The notes under the pieces were generated by a model that was not told the DNA's origin, did not search any database, and was given only the letters and a program-made list of their open reading frames with translations. Shown here in pieces: positions 44,575 to 54,380 of a stretch of 63,483 nt of DNA. A program made the translations under genes and the position numbers. This DNA is from Deltaproteobacteria bacterium (GTDB taxonomy: Bacteria > Desulfobacterota > Syntrophia > Syntrophales > JAFGHS01), in NCBI GenBank assembly GCA_016928025.1, contig JAFGLN010000064.1:1-63483 (forward strand), written 5' to 3'. The number at the start of each line of letters is the position of its first letter. The stretch's first letter is position 1.

Positions 44575-47331
44575 TTAATCTTCAAATATTACATGATCAG
44601 ATGTCTCATCAACATCCAGAATTTCTCGGACTTTTTTAGAGAGATCCGTTACTAAAAACGGTTTCTGGATGAACCCCTTGCAGCCCTGTTTTATAAAATC
44701 CTTGGCTTGTCTGTCGAGGCTGTAACCACTGGAAAGAAGGACATTCACCGACGGTTTTAGACGCTTCAGCTCACTAAATGTTTTCTTGCCATTCATGTCC
44801 GGCATGATCATATCGAGAATCACCAGGTCGATACTGTCTTTGTTTTGTTTAAAAATTTTTAATCCTTCTCGCCCACCAGTGGCGGCCAGGACTTCGTAGC
44901 CGAGTTCTTTGAGTATTTCTGTTCCGACCTCTACGAGCATTTCTTCGTCGTCAATGAACAGGATGGTTTCTTTGCCCTTATAAATTTTACCGTCCTTAAG
45001 TGTATCCTCTTCGATATTCTGGTCGGAGGCAGGCAGATAAATCATGAATGCCGATCCCGCACCTTGTTGGCTTTCTACCCAGATATACCCCGCGTGGTTC
45101 TTGACAATTCCGTAAACGGACGCAAGCCCCAAACCCGTACCGTAGGCTCGTTCTTTCGTAGAAAAAAACGGCTCAAAAATATGGGACTTGGTGTCATCGT
45201 CCATTCCAACCCCTGTGTCCCTTACAGTCAGTTTTACGTATTTCCCGGGCATTACTTTAAAAGGGAAAACATTTTCTTCGCCCAACTCAGTATTCTCCAA
45301 TGATAGATACAAATCACCGCCACCGGGCATAGCCTGCCAGGCATTCATAAACAGATTGAGTAAGACTTGATCCATCTGACCGCGGTCGACGTTAACCAGC
45401 CGGAGCTTGTCTGCTGTTTGGTGATGAATGGATATTTCTTTTTTTGTCCGTCCAAATACCTCTGCACTCCGGCGAACAAAGGTTGCAAGATCCGTAGACT
45501 TGACTTCATACTTACCGCCGCGAGCGAATCCCAAAAGCTGTCGAGTCAGATCGGAACCCCGTTGAGCAAAGTCTTCCATATTTTTGATCCGTCTATAAAA
45601 CGGATGCGTTTCGTCCATATCCTTTAGCATCAACGAAAGGTTCCCAAGGATGCCCATAAGCAGATTATTGAAATCATGAGCAATACCACCGGCGAGCGTA
45701 CCGATGGCTTCCATTTTTTGTGAGCGCAGCAACTGCTCCTCCATGGCTTTCTTTTCAGAAATGTCAATGAGAAATCCATGGACGCCCACAGGCTGACCGT
45801 CCCTCAAAATTCGTGAACCATGCACCAGAGCAGGAAAAGTGGTTCCATCTTTTCTTTTGGCTACAATTTCCGTGAGACGTATTTCCTTTCCCCGTATTGC
45901 ATTCCGGAACATGGTCTGCGCTTGTTCGTAACTTTCAGGCGCCAACATGTTAAGTATGTTTAGACTTGCAGCCAGGTCATCCGGGCTGTATCCGAACCGG
46001 GCAAATGATGTTTCGTTCGCGAAGGTTATCATTCCGTCCAAATCGGTATCAAAGACTGTTTCCGGAAGAAGTTCGGCCATTTCTCTGAACCGTTCCTCGC
46101 TTTGCTTTAATGCGTCTTCGGCTTTTTTACGGTTGCTGATATCAATAAGCGAGGCGATGCTTTTGCGCGTATTGGGTATCATAGAGGCGCTCATAAAAAT
46201 ATGTCGGATTTCACCCGATTTGGTTATGCCTTTGAACTCATATGAACGGGGAACTAATTCTTCATCAATCCTTCGGAGCTTGTGGCGGTCTTTCATCTCT
46301 TCTACATCATCCGTATGGACAAGTTTCGTCCACAACATTTTATGTTCCACTTCACTTCGCGTATAGCCGGTAATTTCCTCAAAATTAGAATTCACCATCA
46401 GGATGGTCATATCTTCGTCCACAATCATGTTGGCGGTCGCCGTGTGTTCAAAGATTGTCCGGTAGAGCTCTTCATTTTTTTTAAGCGTTTCTTCGGCTTT
46501 TTTACGTTCTGTGATATCGCGTGTCACACCAAGAATCCCTATGGCTTCACCCGCATCATCATAAAGGATATTGAGTTTCACTTCTGTCCAAACTGTCAAG
46601 CCGTCCTTCCGGCGCATTTCCAATTCTAAATTTTTGGTCCATGCCTTCCCGTGCTTTTGACCGCTTTTTTCGAGCTTATATTCCCTGGAAAAAAATTCCA
46701 CGGCCATTCGATAGGAATCCGGCATCAGCGTCTCGTCAAGCGTTTGCTTCATCACCTCATCGGGTGTATAGCCTCTCAATTGTTTGACTGAAGGACTGAT
46801 ATAAATATATTTCATGTCTTGATCGAGGATCCAGATGACGTCCGTCAGGTTTTCCGCTAATATTTTATAGCGCGCTTCACTGTGTCTGATGTCCCGGGCC
46901 GCCCGGATTTTTTCCGTAACATCCCGGCCGATGCCTCTGAAACCGGTAAGTCTTCCTGAAGGATCTTGCGTAAACGAAACGGAAAACTCCATGTTTCTCC
47001 GGCTGCCGTCTTTCCGGATCACATCCGTAACAATTGCTGATTGCGTTTTGCCGGACTCGTTAATATTAAAACGAATTTCGTCAATATTTTTTAATGTCTC
47101 CGGCGTGGATATGATTCGATAGTTCATTCCCTGAAGCTCTGGGTACAAGTATCCCAGGGTTTGGCAAAACGAACGGTTGACAAACATGAAATCTCCCTGC
47201 ACGTTGGTTTCAAAATACGCCTCATCCATGGAATCCAGAATGTAGCGCAGTTTTTCCTCGGCTTTTTCAAGTGCCTCCATCGTTAACCGGCTTTTCTGTA
47301 GTAAATTTTCTTTGCTTACCTTTTTGACCAT
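44575..47331 (-). CDS. PAS-rich hybrid sensor histidine kinase with receiver domain
   Basis: 918 residues, no membrane segments. Four PAS/PAC modules (about 18-140, 145-275, 280-400, 405-530) are followed by a HisKA domain with the phospho-acceptor His near 552 in GGIAHDFNNLL, a HATPase domain (DTGVGMDD, YGTGLGLASVYGIV) and a C-terminal receiver with the phospho-acceptor Asp near 840 in VILDMIMPDMNG. A cytoplasmic sensor of redox, ligand or energy state; no cofactor-binding residue was identified in the PAS domains. No partner regulator is adjacent, so it is an orphan. Confidence 0.9.
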   Translation of the reverse strand: MVKKVSKENLLQKSRLTMEALEKAEEKLRYILDSMDEAYFETNVQGDFMFVNRSFCQTLGYLYPELQGMNYRIISTPETLKNIDEIRFNINESGKTQSAIVTDVIRKDGSRRNMEFSVSFTQDPSGRLTGFRGIGRDVTEKIRAARDIRHSEARYKILAENLTDVIWILDQDMKYIYISPSVKQLRGYTPDEVMKQTLDETLMPDSYRMAVEFFSREYKLEKSGQKHGKAWTKNLELEMRRKDGLTVWTEVKLNILYDDAGEAIGILGVTRDITERKKAEETLKKNEELYRTIFEHTATANMIVDEDMTILMVNSNFEEITGYTRSEVEHKMLWTKLVHTDDVEEMKDRHKLRRIDEELVPRSYEFKGITKSGEIRHIFMSASMIPNTRKSIASLIDISNRKKAEDALKQSEERFREMAELLPETVFDTDLDGMITFANETSFARFGYSPDDLAASLNILNMLAPESYEQAQTMFRNAIRGKEIRLTEIVAKRKDGTTFPALVHGSRILRDGQPVGVHGFLIDISEKKAMEEQLLRSQKMEAIGTLAGGIAHDFNNLLMGILGNLSLMLKDMDETHPFYRRIKNMEDFAQRGSDLTRQLLGFARGGKYEVKSTDLATFVRRSAEVFGRTKKEISIHHQTADKLRLVNVDRGQMDQVLLNLFMNAWQAMPGGGDLYLSLENTELGEENVFPFKVMPGKYVKLTVRDTGVGMDDDTKSHIFEPFFSTKERAYGTGLGLASVYGIVKNHAGYIWVESQQGAGSAFMIYLPASDQNIEEDTLKDGKIYKGKETILFIDDEEMLVEVGTEILKELGYEVLAATGGREGLKIFKQNKDSIDLVILDMIMPDMNGKKTFSELKRLKPSVNVLLSSGYSLDRQAKDFIKQGCKGFIQKPFLVTDLSKKVREILDVDETSDHVIFED

Positions 47332-47744
47332 TTTTCATCCTCAAAAAGTCAAAATAATAAAACACAGAGTCTGCCGACTTTCGTTGCATCGAAATTAGAA
47401 AAGTATAACACTTAATTCAACATCCTATATTAAACAAAACAATTAAATCGATATGTTATGAACATCCTTTATATTCCTATTGCATAATGTGAAGATGATA
47501 CCGGGCTTGGTTCTGAAATTATTACCTAAAGAGGGACAGCAGACTCAAGAATTCAACCATCGAAGATGAACGGCCATTGATCAATCTATAGTGTTATTGA
47601 TAGGTATTTTCAAACCGCTCTTTTCTATAATTTTTAAAGATAACTCGTCAATATCAATATTTTTTAAATTTATTTTAGTATAATACCAACCTGATCTATA
47701 AAGATTCATCTTACTTTTAAGACCACCATAATAGATCAGGATAT
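47332..47744. other. AT-rich gap between kinase and acyl-CoA dehydrogenase
   Basis: About 410 nt. A 60-codon minus-strand frame (47581-47763) overlaps the end of the acyl-CoA dehydrogenase gene, is AT-rich and has no ribosome-binding site; I do not count it as a gene. The kinase promoter should lie here, but no clear -35/-10 pair was found. Confidence 0.35.
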
Positions 47745-49013
47745 TCACCATCCCTTTTTCCACATATCCTCATCATCGTAAACCTTTTCGTCATCGGAAG
47801 CTTCCGGGGCATCGAACTCATGGTCCCGGGTCTCGCCTTTCGCCTTCCGGGCAAAGTATTCACGATACCATTCATGGGCGGTGATCATAGACATAACCTC
47901 ACTGGTCCCCGTCCAGATGGAGGCCAGGCGGACGTCACGATAGATCCTCTCGATGGGAAACACATTGGTATAAGCGATGCCACCCATGACCTGCATGGCA
48001 TTGTGGACGACTTTCTGGCAGGATTCGGTGATGAATTTCTTGCTCTGTGACACCATGCGCCGTACCCGGTTCATATCCGCCCCATCGTCAACGGCCCGGG
48101 CCGTCACATAAGCCATGGCGCGGGCGGCATCGAGGAGCATGGCCGCCTCGGCGACCTGAAAACTGACTCCCTCGAACTGATTGATGATTTGGCCGAAGGC
48201 CTTGCGTCTGGACGTATATTGGGTCGCGATTTCCAGAGCGGGCCGCGCAGCACCGATGGTCATGGCCGCCGTTCCGAGGCGCTCCGGAATCATCATGGTG
48301 TTGAAAACGGCATAAGCCCCCTGTACTTTCCCGACAATGTTTTCCTTGGGAACTTTTACATTCCGGAAAATGAGGCGGCCCGTCCCACCGCCACGGCAAC
48401 CCATGAGCCCGTAAAGGTATTTCACCTCCACACCGGGACCGCGGTCGACGATAAAACACGTAATGGCGTCCTGGGGTTTGGCCTCCGGATGGGTTCGGGC
48501 ATAAACCAGAAAATAATCCGCCCCCTCCGCGCCGACGATAAAGCGCTTCTGACCGTTCAGGAGAAAATAATCGCCATGATCTTCCGCCCTTGTGGTGGCA
48601 CCGAAGAAATCCGAACCACCCCTCGGTTCCGTCAGACATTCCGCCGCAAAAATCTCGCCCTTTAAAAGCGGTTTTACGTATTTTTCTTTTTGCTCATCTG
48701 TTCCATGGAGGATAATGGCATCGCAGACCAGTTCCGCCCCGACGCCGAAGACACAGGCGACTTCATAGCCCAGTGTTCCGACCTCTTCCATAATCATGCA
48801 GGTCGTCACCCAGTCCATATCGCGGCCGCCCCATTGTTTCGAATAGCGGCAGCCCATGAGATTACGCCGACCCGCCTCCTTAAGAAATTCCTTGGGGAAT
48901 TTGATGGCATCCGTATCCATATCGAGGATCATCTGGCGGGGCGTCCATTTCACCAGGTCCCGCACCTCGTCACGGATCTTGATTTGTTCTTCTGTCAGTA
49001 TATAATCAAACAT
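47745..49013 (-). CDS. Acyl-CoA dehydrogenase
   Basis: 422 residues of the classical fold: AAECLTEPRGGSDFFGA (FAD/substrate site), KRFIVGAEGADYFLV and ASIWTGTSEVM. The usual catalytic Glu of YEGT is Thr here; the base is probably the Glu in MIPERLGTAAM, the position used by isovaleryl- and long-chain acyl-CoA dehydrogenases. Tail rich in Asp/Glu (EASDDEKVYDDEDM). It oxidises an acyl-CoA to the enoyl-CoA with an electron-transfer flavoprotein acceptor; the substrate is not clear. Monocistronic. Confidence 0.9.
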   Translation of the reverse strand: MFDYILTEEQIKIRDEVRDLVKWTPRQMILDMDTDAIKFPKEFLKEAGRRNLMGCRYSKQWGGRDMDWVTTCMIMEEVGTLGYEVACVFGVGAELVCDAIILHGTDEQKEKYVKPLLKGEIFAAECLTEPRGGSDFFGATTRAEDHGDYFLLNGQKRFIVGAEGADYFLVYARTHPEAKPQDAITCFIVDRGPGVEVKYLYGLMGCRGGGTGRLIFRNVKVPKENIVGKVQGAYAVFNTMMIPERLGTAAMTIGAARPALEIATQYTSRRKAFGQIINQFEGVSFQVAEAAMLLDAARAMAYVTARAVDDGADMNRVRRMVSQSKKFITESCQKVVHNAMQVMGGIAYTNVFPIERIYRDVRLASIWTGTSEVMSMITAHEWYREYFARKAKGETRDHEFDAPEASDDEKVYDDEDMWKKGW

Positions 49014-49241
49014 GGCGGCCTCCTATTCATTTAAGAACAGTAACTATTTCAATCAACTATATATTTCCACCGCACTGATCATCAATGAAAAGATCAAAAT
49101 CATTCAGCCTTTAACCGCGTCCAAAAACCTGTAATTCCTGATTGACAGGAAAAATTTTATACCATTACCAAATAATTATAGGCATCATGATGCTCAGAAT
49201 TCCAAAGACGTTTTTTGCATACGGCCGAAGCCCATTCAAAT

Positions 49242-49284
49242 AAATGCCCCTGCAACCGGAAATTCAGATTGCAGAGGCATTTTA
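49242..49284 (-). terminator. Terminator downstream of the TRAP operon
   Basis: AAATGCC-CTGCAA (49242-49255) pairs with TTGCAG-GGCATTT (49269-49282), one mismatch, 40 nt after the end of the TRAP permease gene. T-rich sequence flanks both sides, so it may be bidirectional. Confidence 0.6.
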
Positions 49285-49322
49285 AAACGCCTCATTAAGG
49301 ATGACCCTTTCATAAAACCAGA

Positions 49323-51275
49323 TCAGGCCGGTACGGCTGTTTTTCTGTTATTCAGCCACACAACGATAAACATAACCGCCGAAGCAGCCAGACCGATGAT
49401 CGTCATCCTCATGGTCGGGAAACTCAGCAAAAATCCCGCGATAATAAGAGGAATCCGCGCCCAGTTCTGGACCTTGCCGACCCAGATCAAATATCCCTCA
49501 CAACCGGCGGCAATGAGTGCGATGCCGAGGATACAGGTGGGCAGGATATACAGCAGAGGTAAGAGATTGCCCTGAAGCACCATGGCCGGTTGAAAGACAA
49601 AGAACAATGGAACAAAATAGATGACGATGCCCAGCCGCATGGCCGTCAAGGCCGTCTTCATGGGCGGCGCCCCGGCGATGGTCCCGCCGAGGAAGGCCCC
49701 CGCCGCCACGGGCGGTGTGATGCCCGCCAGCATGGCATAATAGACGATGAACAGATGAACGGCCAGCATATTCAGATTGCCCAGCTTGATGATGGCCGGC
49801 GCCAGGGTGACGGACAGAAAGATGTACGCCACGATGGACAGCCCCGCCATGCCCATGACGTAGCAGGCAATGATACCCAGCAGCAGCACCATCCAGATGT
49901 TGCCGCCTCCCAGTTTCACCAGGCTTGATGTCAGGGAGCCGGTGATACCTGTGATGGTCAGGGCGCTCACGACAAAGGCGATCGGCAGGATGACGGCCGC
50001 CGTCTGCGTAATGAGTTCACCGATCTGACGGAATGTGGCGTAAAGCCGCTTCGGCGTCATCCAGGTCTCCCGATTCCAGAAAGACAGGATCACCATCAGA
50101 AGGGCGGCGTACCAGGGTGCCTTATATTCCCAGCGCATGTACAGGAGTCCCCATACCAGAAAGATCATAACCGTCAAAAAGGGCCATCCCTTGGCCAAGA
50201 CGCTCCGGACCGTCGGCAGTTCCTCCTTCGGCAATCCCTTCATGCCAACCTTCGCCGCGTAAGCGTCCACCTGCATGAGGAGTCCAAAATAATAAAGCAC
50301 GGAGGGGGTAACAGCGGCGATCATAATGACGCTGTAGTCGACACTGATCGTCACGGCCATGACGAAGGCGATGGCCCCCATGACGGGAGGCATAATCGTC
50401 CCACCCGTGGAGGAGCAGGCCTCAATGGCCCCCGCATAATGGGGCGGATATCCGACCCGCTTCATCGTCGGGATGGTAATGGCGCCAGTGCCCACGATGT
50501 TGGAAAAGACGCTGCCGCTCAGGGAGCCGAAAAAAGCGCTGGCAATGACCGACACTTTGGCGGGTCCACCCCGGACCCCGCCCAGCAGGGCATTGGCCAG
50601 GCTGATGAAGAAATCACCCGCGCCGGAAGCCAGAAGGACGCCCGCAAAGACCAGAAACCCCAGGATGATCTCCGCGACGATCTTCGTTGTAATGCCCATC
50701 ATGCCTTCATCCCGGAAAACACCCGTGTCCATGACACTCGTAAAGTTATAGGGGATGCCGTATAGAATGCCGGGTAACTTATCGGCAACCAGGGGATACA
50801 GACCGAGAACCAGAACGACGATAAGATAGGACAGGCCGCCTCCCCGCCGCGCCGCCTCCATCATGGCCAGCCAGATAACGATCGCCATGGGGATGTTCTT
50901 CCAGCCGGCCATCTGCATGTCATGCGCTTTCAGTGCAAAAAAGATGCAGATGCCCAGGACCACGGCGGCGATCAGCAGATCATACCAGGGCAGTTTCACC
51001 CTGTCCTTTTGCCGCGCGGGCATGGCGATAAACACGCAGGCCGAGAAAAGGCCGATGAACAGCCAGTAATACTGGACTTGGAGCATGACCTGGCCTCGGA
51101 AGGAAAACCCGAAGATGTAAGAGATCCCCAGAAGGGTCCCGATGAGGGACAATATAAAAAAAATGATCGTCTGCCACATCGGCAGATTCACCAGACGGGT
51201 TACCTGCACTTCGAGCTTTTTCGCAATCTGCACTGAATCAATTTGTTTTTCAGTTGATGCATTATCGGTTGACAT
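49323..51275 (-). CDS. TRAP transporter fused permease subunit (DctQM type)
   Basis: About 650 residues from the ATG at 51275 (GGAGG 5 nt upstream; an upstream open frame is not translated). The N-terminal third has four membrane helices of the DctQ type; the rest is the DctM part with ASGAGDFFISLANALLGGVRGGPAKVSVIASAFFGSLSGS, GTGAITIPTMKRVGY and EACSSTGGTIMPPVMGAIAFVMA. Fused TRAP permeases of this class pair with TAXI-type binding proteins and use a sodium or proton gradient to import carboxylates. The partner is the adjacent gene. Confidence 0.92.
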   Translation of the reverse strand: MSTDNASTEKQIDSVQIAKKLEVQVTRLVNLPMWQTIIFFILSLIGTLLGISYIFGFSFRGQVMLQVQYYWLFIGLFSACVFIAMPARQKDRVKLPWYDLLIAAVVLGICIFFALKAHDMQMAGWKNIPMAIVIWLAMMEAARRGGGLSYLIVVLVLGLYPLVADKLPGILYGIPYNFTSVMDTGVFRDEGMMGITTKIVAEIILGFLVFAGVLLASGAGDFFISLANALLGGVRGGPAKVSVIASAFFGSLSGSVFSNIVGTGAITIPTMKRVGYPPHYAGAIEACSSTGGTIMPPVMGAIAFVMAVTISVDYSVIMIAAVTPSVLYYFGLLMQVDAYAAKVGMKGLPKEELPTVRSVLAKGWPFLTVMIFLVWGLLYMRWEYKAPWYAALLMVILSFWNRETWMTPKRLYATFRQIGELITQTAAVILPIAFVVSALTITGITGSLTSSLVKLGGGNIWMVLLLGIIACYVMGMAGLSIVAYIFLSVTLAPAIIKLGNLNMLAVHLFIVYYAMLAGITPPVAAGAFLGGTIAGAPPMKTALTAMRLGIVIYFVPLFFVFQPAMVLQGNLLPLLYILPTCILGIALIAAGCEGYLIWVGKVQNWARIPLIIAGFLLSFPTMRMTIIGLAASAVMFIVVWLNNRKTAVPA

Positions 51276-51304
51276 ATTGCCTCCAATCACGCTTTGGAAA
51301 AAAA

Positions 51305-51328
51305 AGGAGGGCCTTGAAAGACCCTCCT
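51305..51328 (-). terminator. Intercistronic terminator between TAXI and TRAP permease genes
   Basis: On the minus strand AGGAGGG pairs with CCCTCCT around a 10-nt loop, followed by eight T. It lies in the 61-nt gap between the binding-protein and permease genes, where partial termination would give more binding protein than permease, as in many solute-binding operons. Confidence 0.75.
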
Positions 51329-51336
51329 GTAAAAAA

Positions 51337-52530
51337 TTAATCAAGCCTGGCCATAAACACCGGGATGTCTTTGGTGTGCTTCTCCAGGATCGCCAGATAG
51401 TCCTTGTCTTGCCAGTGGATCTTGACGCCCTTGGCTTTTGCTTCATCCAGGGCGGCGTTGCGGGCCTTGACCCAGCGATCCATCAGGGCGATGGCCTCGT
51501 TGTTCCACTGATCGTCTTTCTCCGTCCACTGTTTGATTTCCTTCAAGTAGCGGACCGTGCCTGCGTGAACGGGAAGAAACGCGTAGTCGAGGTAGTTGCG
51601 GAAATGCTTGATGCTCATTCTGGTGCACAGGGTGTGTGTGCCTTTATAATTATCGTATTGCTGATGGAACCATTTGGCCATCTGGTAGACCATTTCCTCA
51701 CTCATATCGGCCCGGGTCCAGTAAATGAAGTTGGAGGCCAGGGAATCGACGCCTTTTGATGAGGGAACACCGAAGTCGATGGTCGTCGGAATGGAGGTCG
51801 GACGCACCTGGAGCCACCGTTTCCACGCCGCCTTGTCCTTCAGGGGCAACGGAAGCCACCGGATCTTCGCGGGATGGGCCTCCATTTCAAAGGTGACGGA
51901 GCTGATAGTCGCCACATAGGCCACATCCGCCTTGCCGTCCGTGACAGTCCGGCAGTTTTCGGCGTAGCTGGACGCCGGTACGAAGGTCCAGTTTTGTTCC
52001 GCCTCTTCCTTCGTCCAGCCCATAAAGGCCGGCAGGGCCTCTTTAGTAGCCACAACCATGGGCGGCTGACCGATGGCGACGGCAACGCGGACACCTTTCT
52101 GTTTCAGGTCCTGCACAGTTTTAAACTTGGAATCCCCACGGACGGCAAAGGCCCAGGGGGTGTCATTGTGATGCCAGGCGGCTCGAACGGGATACGCCCT
52201 CTTATCGGCATAACCAATTATGCCCTGCATGGCGTAGGACGTATCAGCGATGCTGACGGTGTCGAGTTCGAATTCCCTGCCCTCCGTAAAGCGGATATAC
52301 CGGCGCACCTCACTGTCCTCCGGTATAATCCGGACCTGTACACTCATGGTTTCGCCGAATTTAGGCCCCCAGCCGTTGGTCGAGGCAAAAGCGGCGCTCT
52401 GGGTCCCCGGCGTCGCGATTCTCACCAGCGGCGGCCATTTGAACTCCTTGGCCGGCACCACGGTACTGAATCCCAAAATCATGATTAGACAAAAACTAAT
52501 TACCACCCCTACAAAAATACTCTTCTTCAT
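51337..52530 (-). CDS. TAXI-family TRAP transporter solute-binding protein
   Basis: About 397 residues from the ATG at 52530 (AAAGGAGG upstream). A signal peptide (KKSIFVGVVISFCLIMILGFSTVVPAKE) is followed by a TAXI-type periplasmic binding fold with LVRIATPGTQSAAFASTNGWG, GKADVAYVATISS and a terminal helix cluster. It captures a carboxylic acid for the fused permease next to it; the ligand cannot be told. It has a long untranslated leader with a terminator-like hairpin. Confidence 0.88.
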   Translation of the reverse strand: MKKSIFVGVVISFCLIMILGFSTVVPAKEFKWPPLVRIATPGTQSAAFASTNGWGPKFGETMSVQVRIIPEDSEVRRYIRFTEGREFELDTVSIADTSYAMQGIIGYADKRAYPVRAAWHHNDTPWAFAVRGDSKFKTVQDLKQKGVRVAVAIGQPPMVVATKEALPAFMGWTKEEAEQNWTFVPASSYAENCRTVTDGKADVAYVATISSVTFEMEAHPAKIRWLPLPLKDKAAWKRWLQVRPTSIPTTIDFGVPSSKGVDSLASNFIYWTRADMSEEMVYQMAKWFHQQYDNYKGTHTLCTRMSIKHFRNYLDYAFLPVHAGTVRYLKEIKQWTEKDDQWNNEAIALMDRWVKARNAALDEAKAKGVKIHWQDKDYLAILEKHTKDIPVFMARLD

Positions 52531-52584
52531 TACAGCCTCCTTTTTGATTATATTTTCCTTGTGATACTGTGTTAAACAAAAAAA

Positions 52585-52630
52585 GCCGCTATCCCTATCT
52601 AAAATCTCAATTTCCGATAAGGATAGCGGC
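52585..52630 (-). terminator. Terminator hairpin inside the leader of the TAXI gene
   Basis: On the minus strand GCCGCTATCC (52630-52621) pairs exactly with GGATAGCGGC (52594-52585) and is followed by seven T. No gene lies upstream on this strand, so it interrupts the leader transcript about 50 nt before the binding-protein start codon, which implies conditional read-through. Confidence 0.7.
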
Positions 52631-52705
52631 CCGACTACCTTTTTCAACTTTTGATTCTATTATCTATCTCAGGACCCTAGCTCAGATACTCAAAACTTGA
52701 TAATA

Positions 52706-52734
52706 TAATTATCAATACGCTGAAAAGATGTCAA
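52706..52734 (-). promoter_or_regulatory. Candidate promoter of the TAXI-TRAP operon
   Basis: A perfect TTGACA lies at 52734-52729 on the minus strand. The -10 is either GATAAT (52713-52708, spacer 15) or a slightly later AT-rich hexamer. It would give a leader of about 170-175 nt that contains the terminator hairpin. Confidence 0.5.
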
Positions 52735-53221
52735 GTATTTTGAATATGTTGATTTTGGCATATTATCTAAATCCCTATGACCATACGAAACCCCATAAAT
52801 ACTCCCATAAGGCGTTTTAAACCAACCAAAGATCGATCATGGCGGTGTTCTATCAACGGCAGGATTTATGTTTGTTCGCAGAAAATGTTGGCTATATCTT
52901 AACGATTGTTGTAAATTGCCTTTCACAGTGACCTTATTCAAGCATTTTGCTGTGATCATGAAGCGCATTCAAAATATTTCCTGCCGTTTTAACCAAATCA
53001 ATAACACGACGGCTGCCTATGCGCATAAGGAGAAAGAAATTCCGTGAGCACGTCCCTTCATTCATCTGTCAAAGCTTTGAACATAGGTACCCACGACATC
53101 AAGGAACCATTGATCAAAACAACGCCGGATTTCAGAAGAGCAGCCTTCTTGAACTCTATTGGGCAAACCCCCGGCGGCATCTTTCTGAAATTGGCATGGA
53201 AGTAAAAAAAAGGAGTGTTGT
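52735..53221. other. Intergenic region upstream of the aldo/keto reductase
   Basis: About 490 nt between the divergent TAXI and aldo/keto reductase genes. Frames in this stretch are short and without support. The aldo/keto reductase promoter was not clearly identified; its GGAGTG ribosome-binding site precedes the ATG at 53222. Confidence 0.35.
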
Positions 53222-54373
53222 ATGGAATACCGCAAATTCGGCAAGACGGACTGGAAGGTATCGGCTCTGGGCTTCGGTGCGATGAGGCTGCCGGTCCTCG
53301 AGAAAAAGCAAGCCAATATCGATGAACCTCTGGCTAAAAGGATGATCAGCTACGCTATCGACCATGGCGTCAATTATATCGATACGGCCTATGGTTACCA
53401 CGAAGAACAAAGTGAACTTTTTGTTGGCCGCATTTTAAAAGAAGGCGGCTATCGCAACAAAGTCAAGTTAGCCACCAAGATGCCTGTCTGGCTGGTGCAA
53501 ACCGCCGCCGATTTCGACCGCTATCTTAATGAACAACTTCATAAATTGCAGACGGATCATATCGATTGCTATCTCCTCCATGGACTTAACCAGAGATACT
53601 GGCCGAAGATCAGGGACCTGAACGTCGGAAAATGGGCCGAAGGTGCCATGACCGACGGACGGATCGGTCGTTTTGGCTTTTCCTTTCACGACGATTTTGA
53701 CACCTTCAAAGACATCATCGATACTTACGATCATTGGGATCTCTGCCAGATTCAGTACAACTTCATGGATGTTGAGTTCCAGGCCGGGATAAAGGGGTTG
53801 AAATACGCCGCGGAAAAAGGACTGGCCGTTGTGATCATGGAGCCGCTCCGGGGCGGACGGTTTACCAAGGATCCCTCGCCGCAAATCAAAGATATCCTGG
53901 TAAAAGCACCCGTTGAGCGCAGTATGGCCGAATGGGCCTTTCAATGGTTGTACGATCAGCCGGAGGTTTCCGTCGTCCTCTCCGGTATGTCGGCCATGGA
54001 GCACGTGGAGGAAAATATCGGGATTGCCGAACGCTCAGCCACAAACAGTCTCTCGGCGGATGAAATGAAGATCATTGATGAACTGCGCGATGCATATAAG
54101 GGGCTGGCACCCATTGCCTGCACAAAATGTGGGTATTGCCTGCCCTGTCCCGGCGGCGTCAATATCCCGCGAATTTTTGAATTATACAACGATGTTTTTA
54201 TCTATAATGAAAAAGCAACGCCGCGCATGCGCTATCGCCAGATGCCCGCGGAGCAGCAGGCCGATCAATGTACGGAATGCGGTGTCTGTGAAACGTTATG
54301 TCCTCAGAATATCGAAATCGCCGAATGGCTGAAAAAAGTCCGCGCCTTTCTCGGCCCTAAACCAAAAGCATGA
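53222..54373 (+). CDS. Aldo/keto reductase with C-terminal ferredoxin domain
   Basis: 383 residues. The AKR barrel (about 1-280) shows YRKFGKTDWKVSALGFGAMRLP and the tetrad residues Asp and Tyr in YIDTAYGYH, Lys in LATKMP and His in CYLLHG. A C-terminal domain holds CTKCGYCLPCPGGVNIP and CTECGVCETLCPQNIEI, two iron-sulfur motifs. Such fused enzymes couple a carbonyl/alcohol reaction to ferredoxin-type electron transfer in anaerobes. It is followed after 7 nt by the SBF-like transporter. Confidence 0.9.
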   Translation: MEYRKFGKTDWKVSALGFGAMRLPVLEKKQANIDEPLAKRMISYAIDHGVNYIDTAYGYHEEQSELFVGRILKEGGYRNKVKLATKMPVWLVQTAADFDRYLNEQLHKLQTDHIDCYLLHGLNQRYWPKIRDLNVGKWAEGAMTDGRIGRFGFSFHDDFDTFKDIIDTYDHWDLCQIQYNFMDVEFQAGIKGLKYAAEKGLAVVIMEPLRGGRFTKDPSPQIKDILVKAPVERSMAEWAFQWLYDQPEVSVVLSGMSAMEHVEENIGIAERSATNSLSADEMKIIDELRDAYKGLAPIACTKCGYCLPCPGGVNIPRIFELYNDVFIYNEKATPRMRYRQMPAEQQADQCTECGVCETLCPQNIEIAEWLKKVRAFLGPKPKA

Positions 54374-54380
54374 CAGCCAA

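Noticed and set aside
47581..47763. 60-codon minus-strand frame after the acyl-CoA dehydrogenase
   Set aside because: Overlaps the dehydrogenase end, AT-rich, no ribosome-binding site, no family.
52600..52700. ykkC-type riboswitch in the TAXI leader
   Set aside because: Only a short CTAGGGTCCTG resemblance; the conserved 3' half is missing.
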